DNA from: Propionibacteriaceae bacterium | GTDB taxonomy: Bacteria; Actinomycetota; Actinomycetes; Propionibacteriales; Propionibacteriaceae | NCBI GenBank assembly: GCA_905372155.1 | Contig: CAJPNZ010000070.1 | Location: forward strand, 1 to 16,145 | Direction of reading: 5' to 3' | DNA length: 16,145 nucleotides | Shown here: positions 7,914-14,620 of the stretch, piece after piece | Numbering within the stretch: the stretch's first letter is position 1 | Layout: every line of letters begins with the position of its first letter | Translations under genes and position numbers: made by a program | The notes under the pieces: model-generated | The model's input: only the letters and a program-made list of their open reading frames with translations | Told to the model about the DNA's origin: nothing | The model's database searches: none

Positions 7914-10106
7914 ATGACCACGATTCCCCGTTTCGGCTCGGTCGACCTGAACGGCGACGGCATCCCTGCCGACGCCAAGAAACAGTTCGACGACCACTTC
8001 CACCAGGTCGGTCACTCCGCCGGCTGGCAGACCCCGGAGCACATCCTGGTGCCGCCGCTGTTCGGCAGCGGCGACCTGGAGGGCCTGGACTTCCTCACCA
8101 CCCGCCCCGGCATCGCGCCCTACCTGCGCGGCCCCTACGCGACGATGTACGTGAACCAGCCGTGGACGATCCGCCAGTACGCCGGGTTCTCCACCGCCGA
8201 GGAGTCGAACGCCTTCTACCGCCGCAACCTCGCGGCCGGCCAGAAGGGCCTGTCGATCGCCTTCGACCTGGCCACCCACCGCGGCTACGACTCCGACCAC
8301 CCGCGCGTGGCCGGTGACGTCGGCATGGCCGGCGTGGCCGTCGACTCCATCCTGGACATGCGGCAGCTGTTCGACGGCATCCCGCTGGACCAGATGTCGG
8401 TGTCGATGACCATGAACGGCGCGGTGCTCCCGGTGCTGGCGCTCTACGTCATCGCCGCCGAGGAGCAGGGCGTCAAGCCCGAGCAGCTGGCCGGAACCAT
8501 TCAGAACGACATTCTGAAGGAGTTCATGGTCCGCAACACCTACATCTACCCGCCGCAGCCGTCGATGAAGATCATCGCCGACATCTTCGCCTTCACCAGC
8601 GCGAACATGCCGCGGTTCAACTCCATCTCCATCTCCGGCTACCACATGCAGGAGGCCGGCGCGACCGCCGACATCGAGATGGCCTACACCCTGGCCGACG
8701 GTGTGGAGTACATCCGCGCCGGTGAGTCGGTGGGCCTGACGGTCGACGCCTTCGCGCCGCGGCTGTCGTTCTTCTGGGCGATCGGCATGAACTTCTTCAT
8801 GGAGGTCGCGAAGATGCGCGCCGCCCGCATGCTGTGGGCGCGTTTGGTGCGCGGCTTCAACCCGAAGAACCCGAAGTCGATGAGCCTGCGCACGCACTCG
8901 CAGACCTCCGGCTGGTCGTTGACCGCCCAGGATGTCTACAACAACGTGGTGCGCACCTGCATCGAGGCCATGGGCGCCACGCAGGGGCACACGCAGTCGC
9001 TGCACACCAACGCCCTCGACGAGGCCATCGCGTTGCCGACGGACTTCTCCGCCCGCATCGCCCGCAACACCCAGCTGTTCATCCAGCAGGAGTCGAAGAC
9101 CTGCCAGACGGTGGATCCGTGGGCCGGTTCGGCGTACGTGGAAAAGCTCACCGAGCAGCTGGCCCGCAAGGGCTGGGAACGCATCCAGGAGGTCGAGCAG
9201 GCCGGTGGCATGGCAAAGGCCATCGAGCAGGGCATCCCGAAGATGCGCATCGAGGAGGCCGCGGCCCGCACCCAGGCCCGCATCGACTCGGGTCGCCAGC
9301 CCGTGATCGGCGTCAACAAGTTCACCCTCGACCACGAGGACGAGCTGGAGGTGCTGAAGGTCGACAACCGCGCGGTCCGTGAGCAGCAGATCGCGAAGCT
9401 GGAGCGGCTGCGCGCCGAACGCGACGAGGCAGTCACCCAGCAGATGCTGGAGCGCGTCACCTGGGCGGCGGGGAACCCGGATCCGACGGACCCGGACCGC
9501 AACCTGCTGAAGGTCGCGATCGACGCGGCCCGCGCGAAGGCCTCCGTCGGCGAGATCTCCGACGCGCTGGAGAAGGTCTACGGGCGCTACACCGCGCAGA
9601 TCCGTACCATTTCCGGTGTGTACAACAAGGAATCCGGTTCGTCTGCTGCGGTAGCGAAGGCCCGCAAGCTCGTTGAGGAGTTCGAGCAGGAGGAGGGACG
9701 TCGTCCCCGTATCCTGATCGCGAAGATGGGCCAGGACGGTCACGACCGCGGCCAGAAGGTCATCGCCACGGCCTACGCCGATCTCGGCATGGATGTCGAT
9801 GTCGGCCCCCTGTTCCAGACCCCCGAGGAGGCCGCGCGGCAGGCCGTCGAGTCCGACGTGCACGTCGTGGGCGCCTCCTCCCTGGCCGCCGGTCACCTCA
9901 CCCTGGTGCCCGAGCTGCGCAAGGAGCTGGACAAGCTGGGCCGGCAGGACATCATGGTCGTGGTCGGCGGCGTGATCCCGAGCCAGGACTTCCAGGAGCT
10001 CCGCGAGAAAGGCGCGGACGCGATCTACCCGCCGGGCACCAACATCCCGGAGGCCGCGATCGACCTCCTCGAGGTCCTGCACAAGCGCCTCCACGGCGAC
10101 AAGTGA
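7914..10106 (+). CDS. mutB: Methylmalonyl-CoA mutase large (alpha, catalytic) subunit
   Basis: Catalytic, adenosylcobalamin-binding subunit of methylmalonyl-CoA mutase, 730 residues (P. freudenreichii 728). The substrate barrel occupies about residues 30-560 and the B12-binding flavodoxin-like domain about 595-725. Known active-site residues appear at the same numbers as in the P. freudenreichii enzyme: Y89 in RQY, R207 in MVRNTY, Y243-H244 in SGYHMQEAGA, and the cobalt ligand H610 in DGHDRG (608-613). A base-off/His-on active enzyme is expected. ATG 7914 follows the mutA stop by 3 bases, with GGAGG 8 bases upstream inside the mutA 3' end, so the subunits are co-translated. No meaB GTPase follows; a strong terminator closes the operon. 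Confidence 0.98.
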   Translation: MTTIPRFGSVDLNGDGIPADAKKQFDDHFHQVGHSAGWQTPEHILVPPLFGSGDLEGLDFLTTRPGIAPYLRGPYATMYVNQPWTIRQYAGFSTAEESNAFYRRNLAAGQKGLSIAFDLATHRGYDSDHPRVAGDVGMAGVAVDSILDMRQLFDGIPLDQMSVSMTMNGAVLPVLALYVIAAEEQGVKPEQLAGTIQNDILKEFMVRNTYIYPPQPSMKIIADIFAFTSANMPRFNSISISGYHMQEAGATADIEMAYTLADGVEYIRAGESVGLTVDAFAPRLSFFWAIGMNFFMEVAKMRAARMLWARLVRGFNPKNPKSMSLRTHSQTSGWSLTAQDVYNNVVRTCIEAMGATQGHTQSLHTNALDEAIALPTDFSARIARNTQLFIQQESKTCQTVDPWAGSAYVEKLTEQLARKGWERIQEVEQAGGMAKAIEQGIPKMRIEEAAARTQARIDSGRQPVIGVNKFTLDHEDELEVLKVDNRAVREQQIAKLERLRAERDEAVTQQMLERVTWAAGNPDPTDPDRNLLKVAIDAARAKASVGEISDALEKVYGRYTAQIRTISGVYNKESGSSAAVAKARKLVEEFEQEEGRRPRILIAKMGQDGHDRGQKVIATAYADLGMDVDVGPLFQTPEEAARQAVESDVHVVGASSLAAGHLTLVPELRKELDKLGRQDIMVVVGGVIPSQDFQELREKGADAIYPPGTNIPEAAIDLLEVLHKRLHGDK

Positions 10107-10113
10107 CCCCGTG

Positions 10114-10152
10114 ACCAAGCGGCCCGCCCCGGAAAGGGGCGGGCCGCTTGGT
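10114..10152 (+). terminator. Strong intrinsic-type hairpin terminator of mutAB
   Basis: A perfect 17-bp stem (10114-10130 with 10136-10152) encloses the loop GGAAA. It starts 8 bases after the mutB stop. No T-tract follows, typical of high-GC actinobacteria. It separates mutAB from the toxin-antitoxin-chaperone cassette. Confidence 0.85.
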
Positions 10153-10178
10153 GTGCTCGGATTCGGCCCCCAGAATGT

Positions 10179-10197
10179 CGGTCACCGGTAATATGAT
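10179..10197 (+). promoter_or_regulatory. Candidate promoter and operator of the toxin-antitoxin-chaperone cassette
   Basis: TATGAT (10192-10197) is a close -10 match and ends 7 bases before ATG 10205, again suggesting a leaderless message. Immediately upstream, CGGT-C-ACCG (10179-10187) is an inverted repeat that also overlaps the palindrome ACCGGT (10184-10189), a suitable site for repression by the XRE antitoxin. The -35 is weak. The operator role is inference. Confidence 0.45.
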
Positions 10198-10204
10198 GCT
10201 TGCC

Positions 10205-10705
10205 ATGTCATCGCGTACCGGACTGCCCGAAGCTGCCAGCGGTGGGGCCCGGCGCTGGCACCTCTACGAAGAGGTCGAGGGAGACCCAACCCTCAGGGAA
10301 GAGCTACGTGATGTTCTCACGGCGACTCGTGACGGCTCTCCCGTTCCTAGACATGAACTCGAAATGCGATTGGCCGAGTTCAAAAACCAGGTCAACTACG
10401 CAGAGCATGGGCGGCTCTCGGCAACGGGCTGGGAATACGTCAACCGCGACCCGCGCCTCTGGGAGTTCCGGCTGCTGTGGGGAGACCAGGACATCAAGGT
10501 TCGTGCCTACTTTCACGAGCCACGGCAACGCACGGACCAAACGGTGGTGCTGCTCTTCCACGTCAAAGACACATCGCTTCCCACGTCAGAGGCCATTGCC
10601 TCGGCGCAGAACTTCTTCATAGAGAGGGCACGGTGTCGGCTCACGACCGGGCAAGGCAATGACTGGGGGCTGGGTTGGACCCGGCCGTTCCTGGGAGACC
10701 GATGA
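10205..10705 (+). CDS. Putative HigB/RelE-like (phage Gp49-type) toxin
   Basis: Protein of 166 residues. The C-terminal half (about 60-143) has the Gp49/HigB toxin layout: WEFRLLWGDQDIKVRAYF (86-103), a TVVLLFHVKDTSLPTSEAI block (113-131), and a helix AQNFFIERA (134-142). The family pattern is LxELRW...RxxYF...vaLLhgFxKKtqkTPxxEIexA. The typical lysine-rich turn is partly lost (HVKDTSLPTSEA), so activity cannot be assumed. It carries an extra N-terminal helical region of about 60 residues and a C-terminal WGLGWTRP tail; family members are usually 100-125 residues. Members degrade mRNA, often at the ribosome. Start: ATG 10205, just after a TATGAT box; ATG 10193 is possible but overlaps the promoter. 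The order toxin-antitoxin-SecB-like chaperone matches the M. tuberculosis Rv1955-Rv1957 system. Family call is moderate, strengthened by context. Confidence 0.6.
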   Translation: MSSRTGLPEAASGGARRWHLYEEVEGDPTLREELRDVLTATRDGSPVPRHELEMRLAEFKNQVNYAEHGRLSATGWEYVNRDPRLWEFRLLWGDQDIKVRAYFHEPRQRTDQTVVLLFHVKDTSLPTSEAIASAQNFFIERARCRLTTGQGNDWGLGWTRPFLGDR

Positions 10706-10724
10706 CCCGGCTTGACGGCGTGTT

Positions 10725-10740
10725 ATAGACTAAAATCTAT
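10725..10740. promoter_or_regulatory. AT-rich inverted repeat over the antitoxin start codon
   Basis: ATAGA-CTAAAA-TCTAT is a 5-bp inverted repeat with a 6-base spacer, in an AT-rich patch that contrasts with the surrounding GC-rich DNA. It covers the A and T of the antitoxin ATG (10739) and lies just after TTGACG (10712-10717). It could be an internal operator or promoter for antitoxin and chaperone expression. Inference only. Confidence 0.4.
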
Positions 10741-11149
10741 GAACACGCTTGAAGAGCTGCTCGGCATCGATCCCGGCTCTCCCTCTATGCGGCGCGCGAC
10801 CCAGCTCGTGGAGAACGATCGCGCGCTGCTGCGCAGGCTCATTCAGCTCCGGGGCGATCAGGGGCTGACCCAGCAGGACGTCGCGGACCGGATGGGGGTG
10901 ACCCAGCCCACAGTCGCCAGGTTTGAGGCGTACGACAGCAACCCGACGCTCGCCAGCATCCGCCGCTACGCACACGCCATCGGGGCGCTCGTCACGCACG
11001 TCGTCACGACCGACGAGGAGCGGCGACGGGATGGCGGCTCCTGGATTCCAGCCCGCATGTCCACCAAGTTTGTCTCAACCCCATCTCAGAACAACCGCGC
11101 CGAGCATGTTCCTCCATCGCGTCTTCAGGTCCTCAGCGGCGTCGCCTGA
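10739..11149 (+). CDS. XRE-family antitoxin (HigA-like) with C-terminal extension
   Basis: DNA-binding antitoxin of 136 residues. A helix-turn-helix domain of the XRE/Cro type spans about residues 30-90, with QGLTQQDVADRMGVTQPTVA (41-60) as the recognition unit. After the HTH fold ends at about residue 92 there is a tail of some 40 residues that includes W102 and a hydrophobic end (LQVLSGVA). In toxin-antitoxin-chaperone systems such an extension is the chaperone-addiction (ChAD) segment, which makes the antitoxin aggregation- and protease-prone unless bound by its SecB-like partner. The gene downstream fits that partner. Start: ATG 10739; no Shine-Dalgarno, 33 bases after the toxin stop. It probably represses its own operon. 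The XRE assignment is firm; the ChAD role is inferred from context. Confidence 0.88.
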   Translation: MNTLEELLGIDPGSPSMRRATQLVENDRALLRRLIQLRGDQGLTQQDVADRMGVTQPTVARFEAYDSNPTLASIRRYAHAIGALVTHVVTTDEERRRDGGSWIPARMSTKFVSTPSQNNRAEHVPPSRLQVLSGVA

Positions 11150-11166
11150 CTTCCGGAGAAGCAGTC

Positions 11167-11628
11167 ATGGACATCCACGAACTCCTCGAACAAGTCGAAC
11201 TCAAGGAAGTTCGCCTGATCGAACGATACGCCCAGCTACTGCTGGATCCTTCCCCGGACCACGGCTTGCAAAGCCTGTCGAACGCAACGCCTGAAGGGGA
11301 TCCGGCTCTCGACATCAACCCGATCTCTTGGAGCGACATCATCGAGATCTGGTTCCGAATGCAACTCACGAACGAGCACATGACGGTTCGGTGTGCCGTG
11401 GCTGTGGTTTACCAACGCGAGCCCAAAGACGAGATTGATTCTGATGTACAGAAAGATTTCATTGAACGCGTCGCGGTCATGACCGCGTACCCGTACCTGC
11501 GAGCCGAGCTGCAGCATCAAGTGGCCGACCTGCGCCTCGGCACTCTCACTCTGGGAGTTCTGAGGCAAGGAGAGTTCGAGCTCGTCAAGCGTCCCCTCAC
11601 AGACGTTTGCCCTCCCTCAACAAGCTGA
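11167..11628 (+). CDS. SecB-like chaperone of a toxin-antitoxin-chaperone (TAC) system
   Basis: Soluble protein of 153 residues with no signal peptide or membrane segment. The segment at about residues 95-139 fits the SecB pattern: an amphipathic FIERVAVMTAYPYLRAEL (98-115, with the conserved YPYLR-type motif at 108-112), then a helix, then TLTLGVLRQGEFEL (126-139). The N-terminal part is predicted beta-rich, as in the SecB fold. Family SecB proteins hold client proteins unfolded; TAC members (type: M. tuberculosis Rv1957) protect the antitoxin. Start: ATG 11167 with GGAG 8 bases upstream, 17 bases after the antitoxin stop, so it is in the same operon. A general export SecB is unlikely because that is typically absent from actinobacteria. 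Assignment is by motif and gene order; no alignment was run. Confidence 0.65.
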   Translation: MDIHELLEQVELKEVRLIERYAQLLLDPSPDHGLQSLSNATPEGDPALDINPISWSDIIEIWFRMQLTNEHMTVRCAVAVVYQREPKDEIDSDVQKDFIERVAVMTAYPYLRAELQHQVADLRLGTLTLGVLRQGEFELVKRPLTDVCPPSTS

Positions 11629-11843
11629 GACCCCATCTTTCCAGCTCTTCATCACAGTCGCCGCTGGAAATGCTGGTACCTTCAGACGGGCGCGTGACGT
11701 GCCACGCATCGTCCCAACCTTGAGGCTTATTCACAGGCAGCACGACTGCCAGCAAAATCCCCAATCAGGGCGCGCATGAGGATGGACGTGCACAAGCTTC
11801 CTTGGAGGAACTGGCCAGGGCCTGCGCTCATGTGGCTCATCCC

Positions 11844-11889
11844 ATGTCAAGCATGTCAACGCCTATTTGCTGCCTCCACCGCTTGACAT
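11844..11889. repeat. Inverted repeat with tandem internal copy
   Basis: ATGTCAAGC (11844-11852) and GCTTGACAT (11881-11889) are exact 9-base reverse complements. A second direct copy, ATGTCAAC (11853-11860), follows the first arm immediately. The 28-base loop is long for a terminator; a protein-binding site or a mobile-element scar are alternatives. Confidence 0.4.
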
Positions 11890-12051
11890 CCGTAGTTCCC
11901 GGACCACCGCTTCCAGAGTCGCATCGTCCCAAGTCACACTTAAAGTGTAACTCTGGGTGTAGAACTTGCACTTTACAGTTCCACTTTGCCTCGCCGATCC
12001 CCGGTCGGAAGGCGTCGGTCTGCATCCGCGGGTTCCCCGGTTATGCGGCAC
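11863..12051 (-). other. Short reading frame, possible gene remnant
   Basis: A 62-codon frame whose last half reads like real protein: a beta-strand/helix stretch YTLSVTWDDATLEAVVREL followed by a short Ser/Gly tail. The first half is Arg/Pro/Ser-rich and looks non-coding. I see no Shine-Dalgarno and do not recognise a family. It may be the 3' remnant of a small gene on the minus strand. Confidence 0.2.
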
Positions 12052-12123
12052 TCAACCCGATTTCGGGGGTGAAACGGAGCGTTTTCCATGTTGAGCGCTG
12101 CACAACCGGGTTTCCCGGGAATA

Positions 12124-13698
12124 TCAGCGGCACACGGTGACCGGATTCCGCAGCACCCACTCCAGCGTCAGCGACACCAGCCGCTCCATCCCCTCGGGAC
12201 GCTCCACCAACTCCCACGCGACGGTGCGGGCCTCGGTCAGCTGATCCGGGCCGAGGGGTGTTCCGGAGCCGAGGATCGCGAGGACTCGTTTGACCCACAG
12301 CCACTGCTGGCGCACCCAGTCGCCGCCATGCCGCACGATCAGGCACAGGTCCGAGACGTGGGACAGCAAATCCTCCAGCGGGTCCGGATCCCCCAGGCGT
12401 CCGCTGCACAGCAACTCGGCGAGGTGGTCGATCTGGCCGCAGCCGGGGCCGCCGAGGGCTTCCTCGCGATCCTCCCAGATTCGTTCTTCCCACGTGGGAT
12501 CCGGGGCGACGCCGAGGAGCCGGTTCAGTTGCCCCAGCGCATCCTCGGCCACCTCCAGCCGGGGCAGGCAGGCGGCAAGAAGCCCGGGACGCAGCAGGCC
12601 GCTATGGAACTCGAAGGCCCCTCCCGACCGGGCCAGGGCAGCGCGGGCCTCCCGGGTGACGGACACCCCCGGGTCGAGCAGCATCCGGGTGATCGCGAGG
12701 GTGGCGGGAAGGTCTCTCGTCGCTCCGGCGAGGCACTCCACCAGGGGCGACGGGGAAACACCGCTCGGGTCGGGATCGGCACCGAGATCCAGCAGCGTCG
12801 CCACCACCTCGGGACGCCGCTCCCGGCAGGCAATGGCGAGCGGATTGGCCTCCCCTTCCCTGTTGATGTCAGCCCCCAGTTCCACCAGTTCGCGAAGGCG
12901 TGTGGTGGCACCGACCACGATCGCCTCGTGGAATGCGCTGGTTGGTTGTTCGTGACACCTGTCGAGGTCGGCGCCCCGGGTCTCCACCAGCCACCGGAGA
13001 ACCTCCAACGGGGTTTCGGGAAACATGTGGGCCTCGGTCCGGGAGCCCCACAGGGTTGCGTCGACGTTGCGTACCCGGAGAATCCGCTTCAGCTCCTCTG
13101 CGCTCCTGGTGCGGCACAGCCCAACCCAGTCGTCGGGCAGCAGCGAGGGCCTGTGCCCCAACGTCGACCCCGGTTCGGGTGCGTGCCGGAGGATACGCAG
13201 GTACGACGCGATGTCCTCCGGGATCTCGTCCGCGACCTCCTCGCCGCGACGATGGTCGTCCCAGTCCCGGAGCACCACCTTGACCCAGGCCGCCCGACCG
13301 CCAGCTCGTTCCATCCCCGGATGCACCGCCCCGGTGATCTTGAACTGCGCCATCGCCATGGCCATCATCCGGGTCGCCAGTTCCTGCAACCCGGCCTGCC
13401 CGGTCTCGTCGGCATTCAGCCAGGCCTGGATGTTCCCGTCGGAACCCAGCCACACCTCCCGGGGAACACCGGATGCAGCACCGGTTTCGTCCCGGAGCCC
13501 GGAGAGGTCGTCACCACCGCCATCGGTGTACCAGGCCTCCACGCGCCGCAACATCCCGATGCCCTCCGGACTCCCGAACGGCGAACGCGGATCGGTGATG
13601 TCGTGGTACCAGGCGGGCACCGCGGCGGCGAAGACCGGGTGGCTGGTGGCGGGCGACGGCACCCCGCCGGGAGGATCGAACCAGTGTGTGACGGCCAT
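12124..13698 (-). CDS. Ankyrin-repeat protein (immunity-protein-like)
   Basis: Cytosolic protein of 524 residues with no signal peptide or membrane helix. The centre (about 225-345) carries ankyrin-type repeats: PLEVLRWLVETRGADLD (230-246), AFHEAIVVGATTRLRELVELGADINR (255-280), and PLAIACRERRPEVVATLLDLGADPD (286-310). A degenerate repeat (LAITRMLLDPGVSV) follows. The N-terminal 200 residues (HWFDPPGG..., W-rich) and C-terminal 170 residues match no family I know. Ankyrin proteins of this shape often occur as immunity or accessory proteins of polymorphic toxin loci, in line with the SUKH gene transcribed divergently 36 bp away. No toxin gene is in the window. ATG 13698 is chosen because upstream codons in the same frame run antisense through the SUKH gene, and a TAAGCT -10-like box ends 5 bases before it. 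Confidence 0.8.
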   Translation of the reverse strand: MAVTHWFDPPGGVPSPATSHPVFAAAVPAWYHDITDPRSPFGSPEGIGMLRRVEAWYTDGGGDDLSGLRDETGAASGVPREVWLGSDGNIQAWLNADETGQAGLQELATRMMAMAMAQFKITGAVHPGMERAGGRAAWVKVVLRDWDDHRRGEEVADEIPEDIASYLRILRHAPEPGSTLGHRPSLLPDDWVGLCRTRSAEELKRILRVRNVDATLWGSRTEAHMFPETPLEVLRWLVETRGADLDRCHEQPTSAFHEAIVVGATTRLRELVELGADINREGEANPLAIACRERRPEVVATLLDLGADPDPSGVSPSPLVECLAGATRDLPATLAITRMLLDPGVSVTREARAALARSGGAFEFHSGLLRPGLLAACLPRLEVAEDALGQLNRLLGVAPDPTWEERIWEDREEALGGPGCGQIDHLAELLCSGRLGDPDPLEDLLSHVSDLCLIVRHGGDWVRQQWLWVKRVLAILGSGTPLGPDQLTEARTVAWELVERPEGMERLVSLTLEWVLRNPVTVCR

Positions 13699-13734
13699 GC
13701 TTGAGCTTAGGGCTTGCGCGGTTATCCTCGGCGC
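13699..13734. promoter_or_regulatory. Compact divergent promoter for the ankyrin and SUKH genes
   Basis: Only 36 bases separate the two start codons. Plus strand: TTGAGC (13701-13706), 16-base spacer, TATCCT (13723-13728), then ATG 13735. Minus strand: TAAGCT (13709-13704), then ATG 13698. The minus -10 overlaps the plus -35, so RNA polymerase probably cannot fire both at once. Both messages should be leaderless. Confidence 0.5.
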
Positions 13735-14298
13735 ATGATGACCGGAGGCTTCACGCCACGTAGCACGGGATTCTTCGACGGCTTCGACATGACGGGGTTC
13801 TGGAGCGACTTCTGTGACGAGGACTGGAACGAACCCGCACCCAGCGACGAAACCATCGCGGAGGTGGAGACCGCCCTGGGGTTCCGGCTCCCCGACGCCT
13901 GGGTGGAGTTCGCCCGGATGCACAACGGAGGCGACGTGGAGCGCAACTGTTTCCCGACGAACCAGCCGACCACCTGGGCCGAGGACCACATCGCCATCAC
14001 CAGCATCCGCCCCATCGGCAGGACGGCAGCCGCTTCGCTGCTCGGCAGCTGGGGGCACCGGGCTGTGATCGAGGAGACGGGGTATCCCGAACTGGGCCCG
14101 GTGATGGCCGACTGCCCCAGCGGTGGCCACGACCTGGTGATGCTGGACCATTCGGAATGCGGACCCACCGGTGAGCCGCGCGTGGTGCACGTCGACCAGG
14201 AGGTGGGATACCGGGTCACGGTCCTGGCCCCGGACTTCGCCACCTTCATCAAGGGGCTCGTCAGCGGGGAGGAGTTCGAGCCCGGGGAAGACGTCTGA
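13735..14298 (+). CDS. SUKH (SMI1/KNR4) family protein, probable immunity protein
   Basis: Soluble protein of 187 residues. The SUKH signature is at residues 39-65: an amphipathic helix (DETIAEVETALG), then FRLPDAWVEFARMHNGG, the classic LPxxxxxFLxxxNGG pattern. A C-terminal VVHVDQEVGYRVTVLAPDFATFIKGL segment matches the usual final strand and helix of the family. SUKH proteins neutralise toxins of contact-dependent and polymorphic toxin systems in bacteria. No cognate toxin is visible here, so this is an orphan or the toxin lies outside. Start: ATG 13735 (ATGATG, second Met in frame), 6 bases after the candidate -10 box, with no Shine-Dalgarno. The plus strand is followed by 322 bases without a gene. 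Confidence 0.88.
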   Translation: MMTGGFTPRSTGFFDGFDMTGFWSDFCDEDWNEPAPSDETIAEVETALGFRLPDAWVEFARMHNGGDVERNCFPTNQPTTWAEDHIAITSIRPIGRTAAASLLGSWGHRAVIEETGYPELGPVMADCPSGGHDLVMLDHSECGPTGEPRVVHVDQEVGYRVTVLAPDFATFIKGLVSGEEFEPGEDV

Positions 14299-14620
14299 AC
14301 GACGCGGCGGTGATGGGCTACCGGGGCCTGGAAGTTTCGCAGAAACCCTTCAACCGGGCCGTGATCTCCTCCAGGTCGACGTCTCCTCACGCCACCGACA
14401 TCACCAGGCCGAGTCGGCCCCGGGGCAGGAGTCCTGTCCCCAGATCGAGCTGACGGGGCGATGCGCCGCGGATTCCAGCGGTCCCGGGTCCCGGACTAGA
14501 CCGACCCCAGGATCCGCGACGAGATCTGGCGGGGACGGGCCCGGAAGCGGTGGGACCGCACCGGAGCCTTGAACGTAAAATTGGGCGACCGCACTCCAGC
14601 AATCCACGGGGAAGCCGCCA
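14299..14620. other. Region without a recognisable gene upstream of the ABC transporter gene
   Basis: No coding frame with a recognisable product. On the minus strand a 23-codon stretch ending at TAG 14320-14318 (DLEEITARLKGFCETSRPR) looks like the tail of a lost gene, preceded by an in-frame TGA. A -10-like TAAAAT (14576-14581) with poor -35 may drive the ABC gene. No clear terminator is seen after the SUKH gene. Confidence 0.4.

Larger units (their letters stand above)
11629..12123. other. About 500-bp region without a convincing gene
   Basis: Between the SecB-like gene and the 3' end of the ankyrin gene no open frame shows a clear family or a good ribosome-binding site. The DNA is less GC-rich than the rest, especially 11930-11990, and contains inverted repeats (11844-11889; ACACTT-A-AAGTGT at 11936-11948). 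A 62-codon minus-strand frame (11863-12051) may be a gene remnant. No tRNA, attachment site or transposase fragment was recognised. Confidence 0.5.

Noticed and set aside
6054..10118. A 1354-codon open frame on the minus strand across mutA and mutB
   Set aside because: It is in codon register with strongly GC-biased mutAB genes on the plus strand; its His/Val/Gly/Arg-rich translation is the mirror of their third-position bias and has no domain.
11802..12140. A 112-codon plus-strand frame in the spacer
   Set aside because: No Shine-Dalgarno, composition unlike protein, Cys/Pro/Ser-rich, no recognisable motif.
12088..13704. A 538-codon plus-strand frame
   Set aside because: Antisense to the ankyrin-repeat gene; Gly/Pro/Gln/His-rich with no recognisable fold.
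13699..14190. N-terminal extension of the ankyrin gene (same minus frame open to 14190)
   Set aside because: The extension is antisense to the SUKH gene, and ATG 13698 is followed by a sensible N-terminus and preceded by a promoter box.
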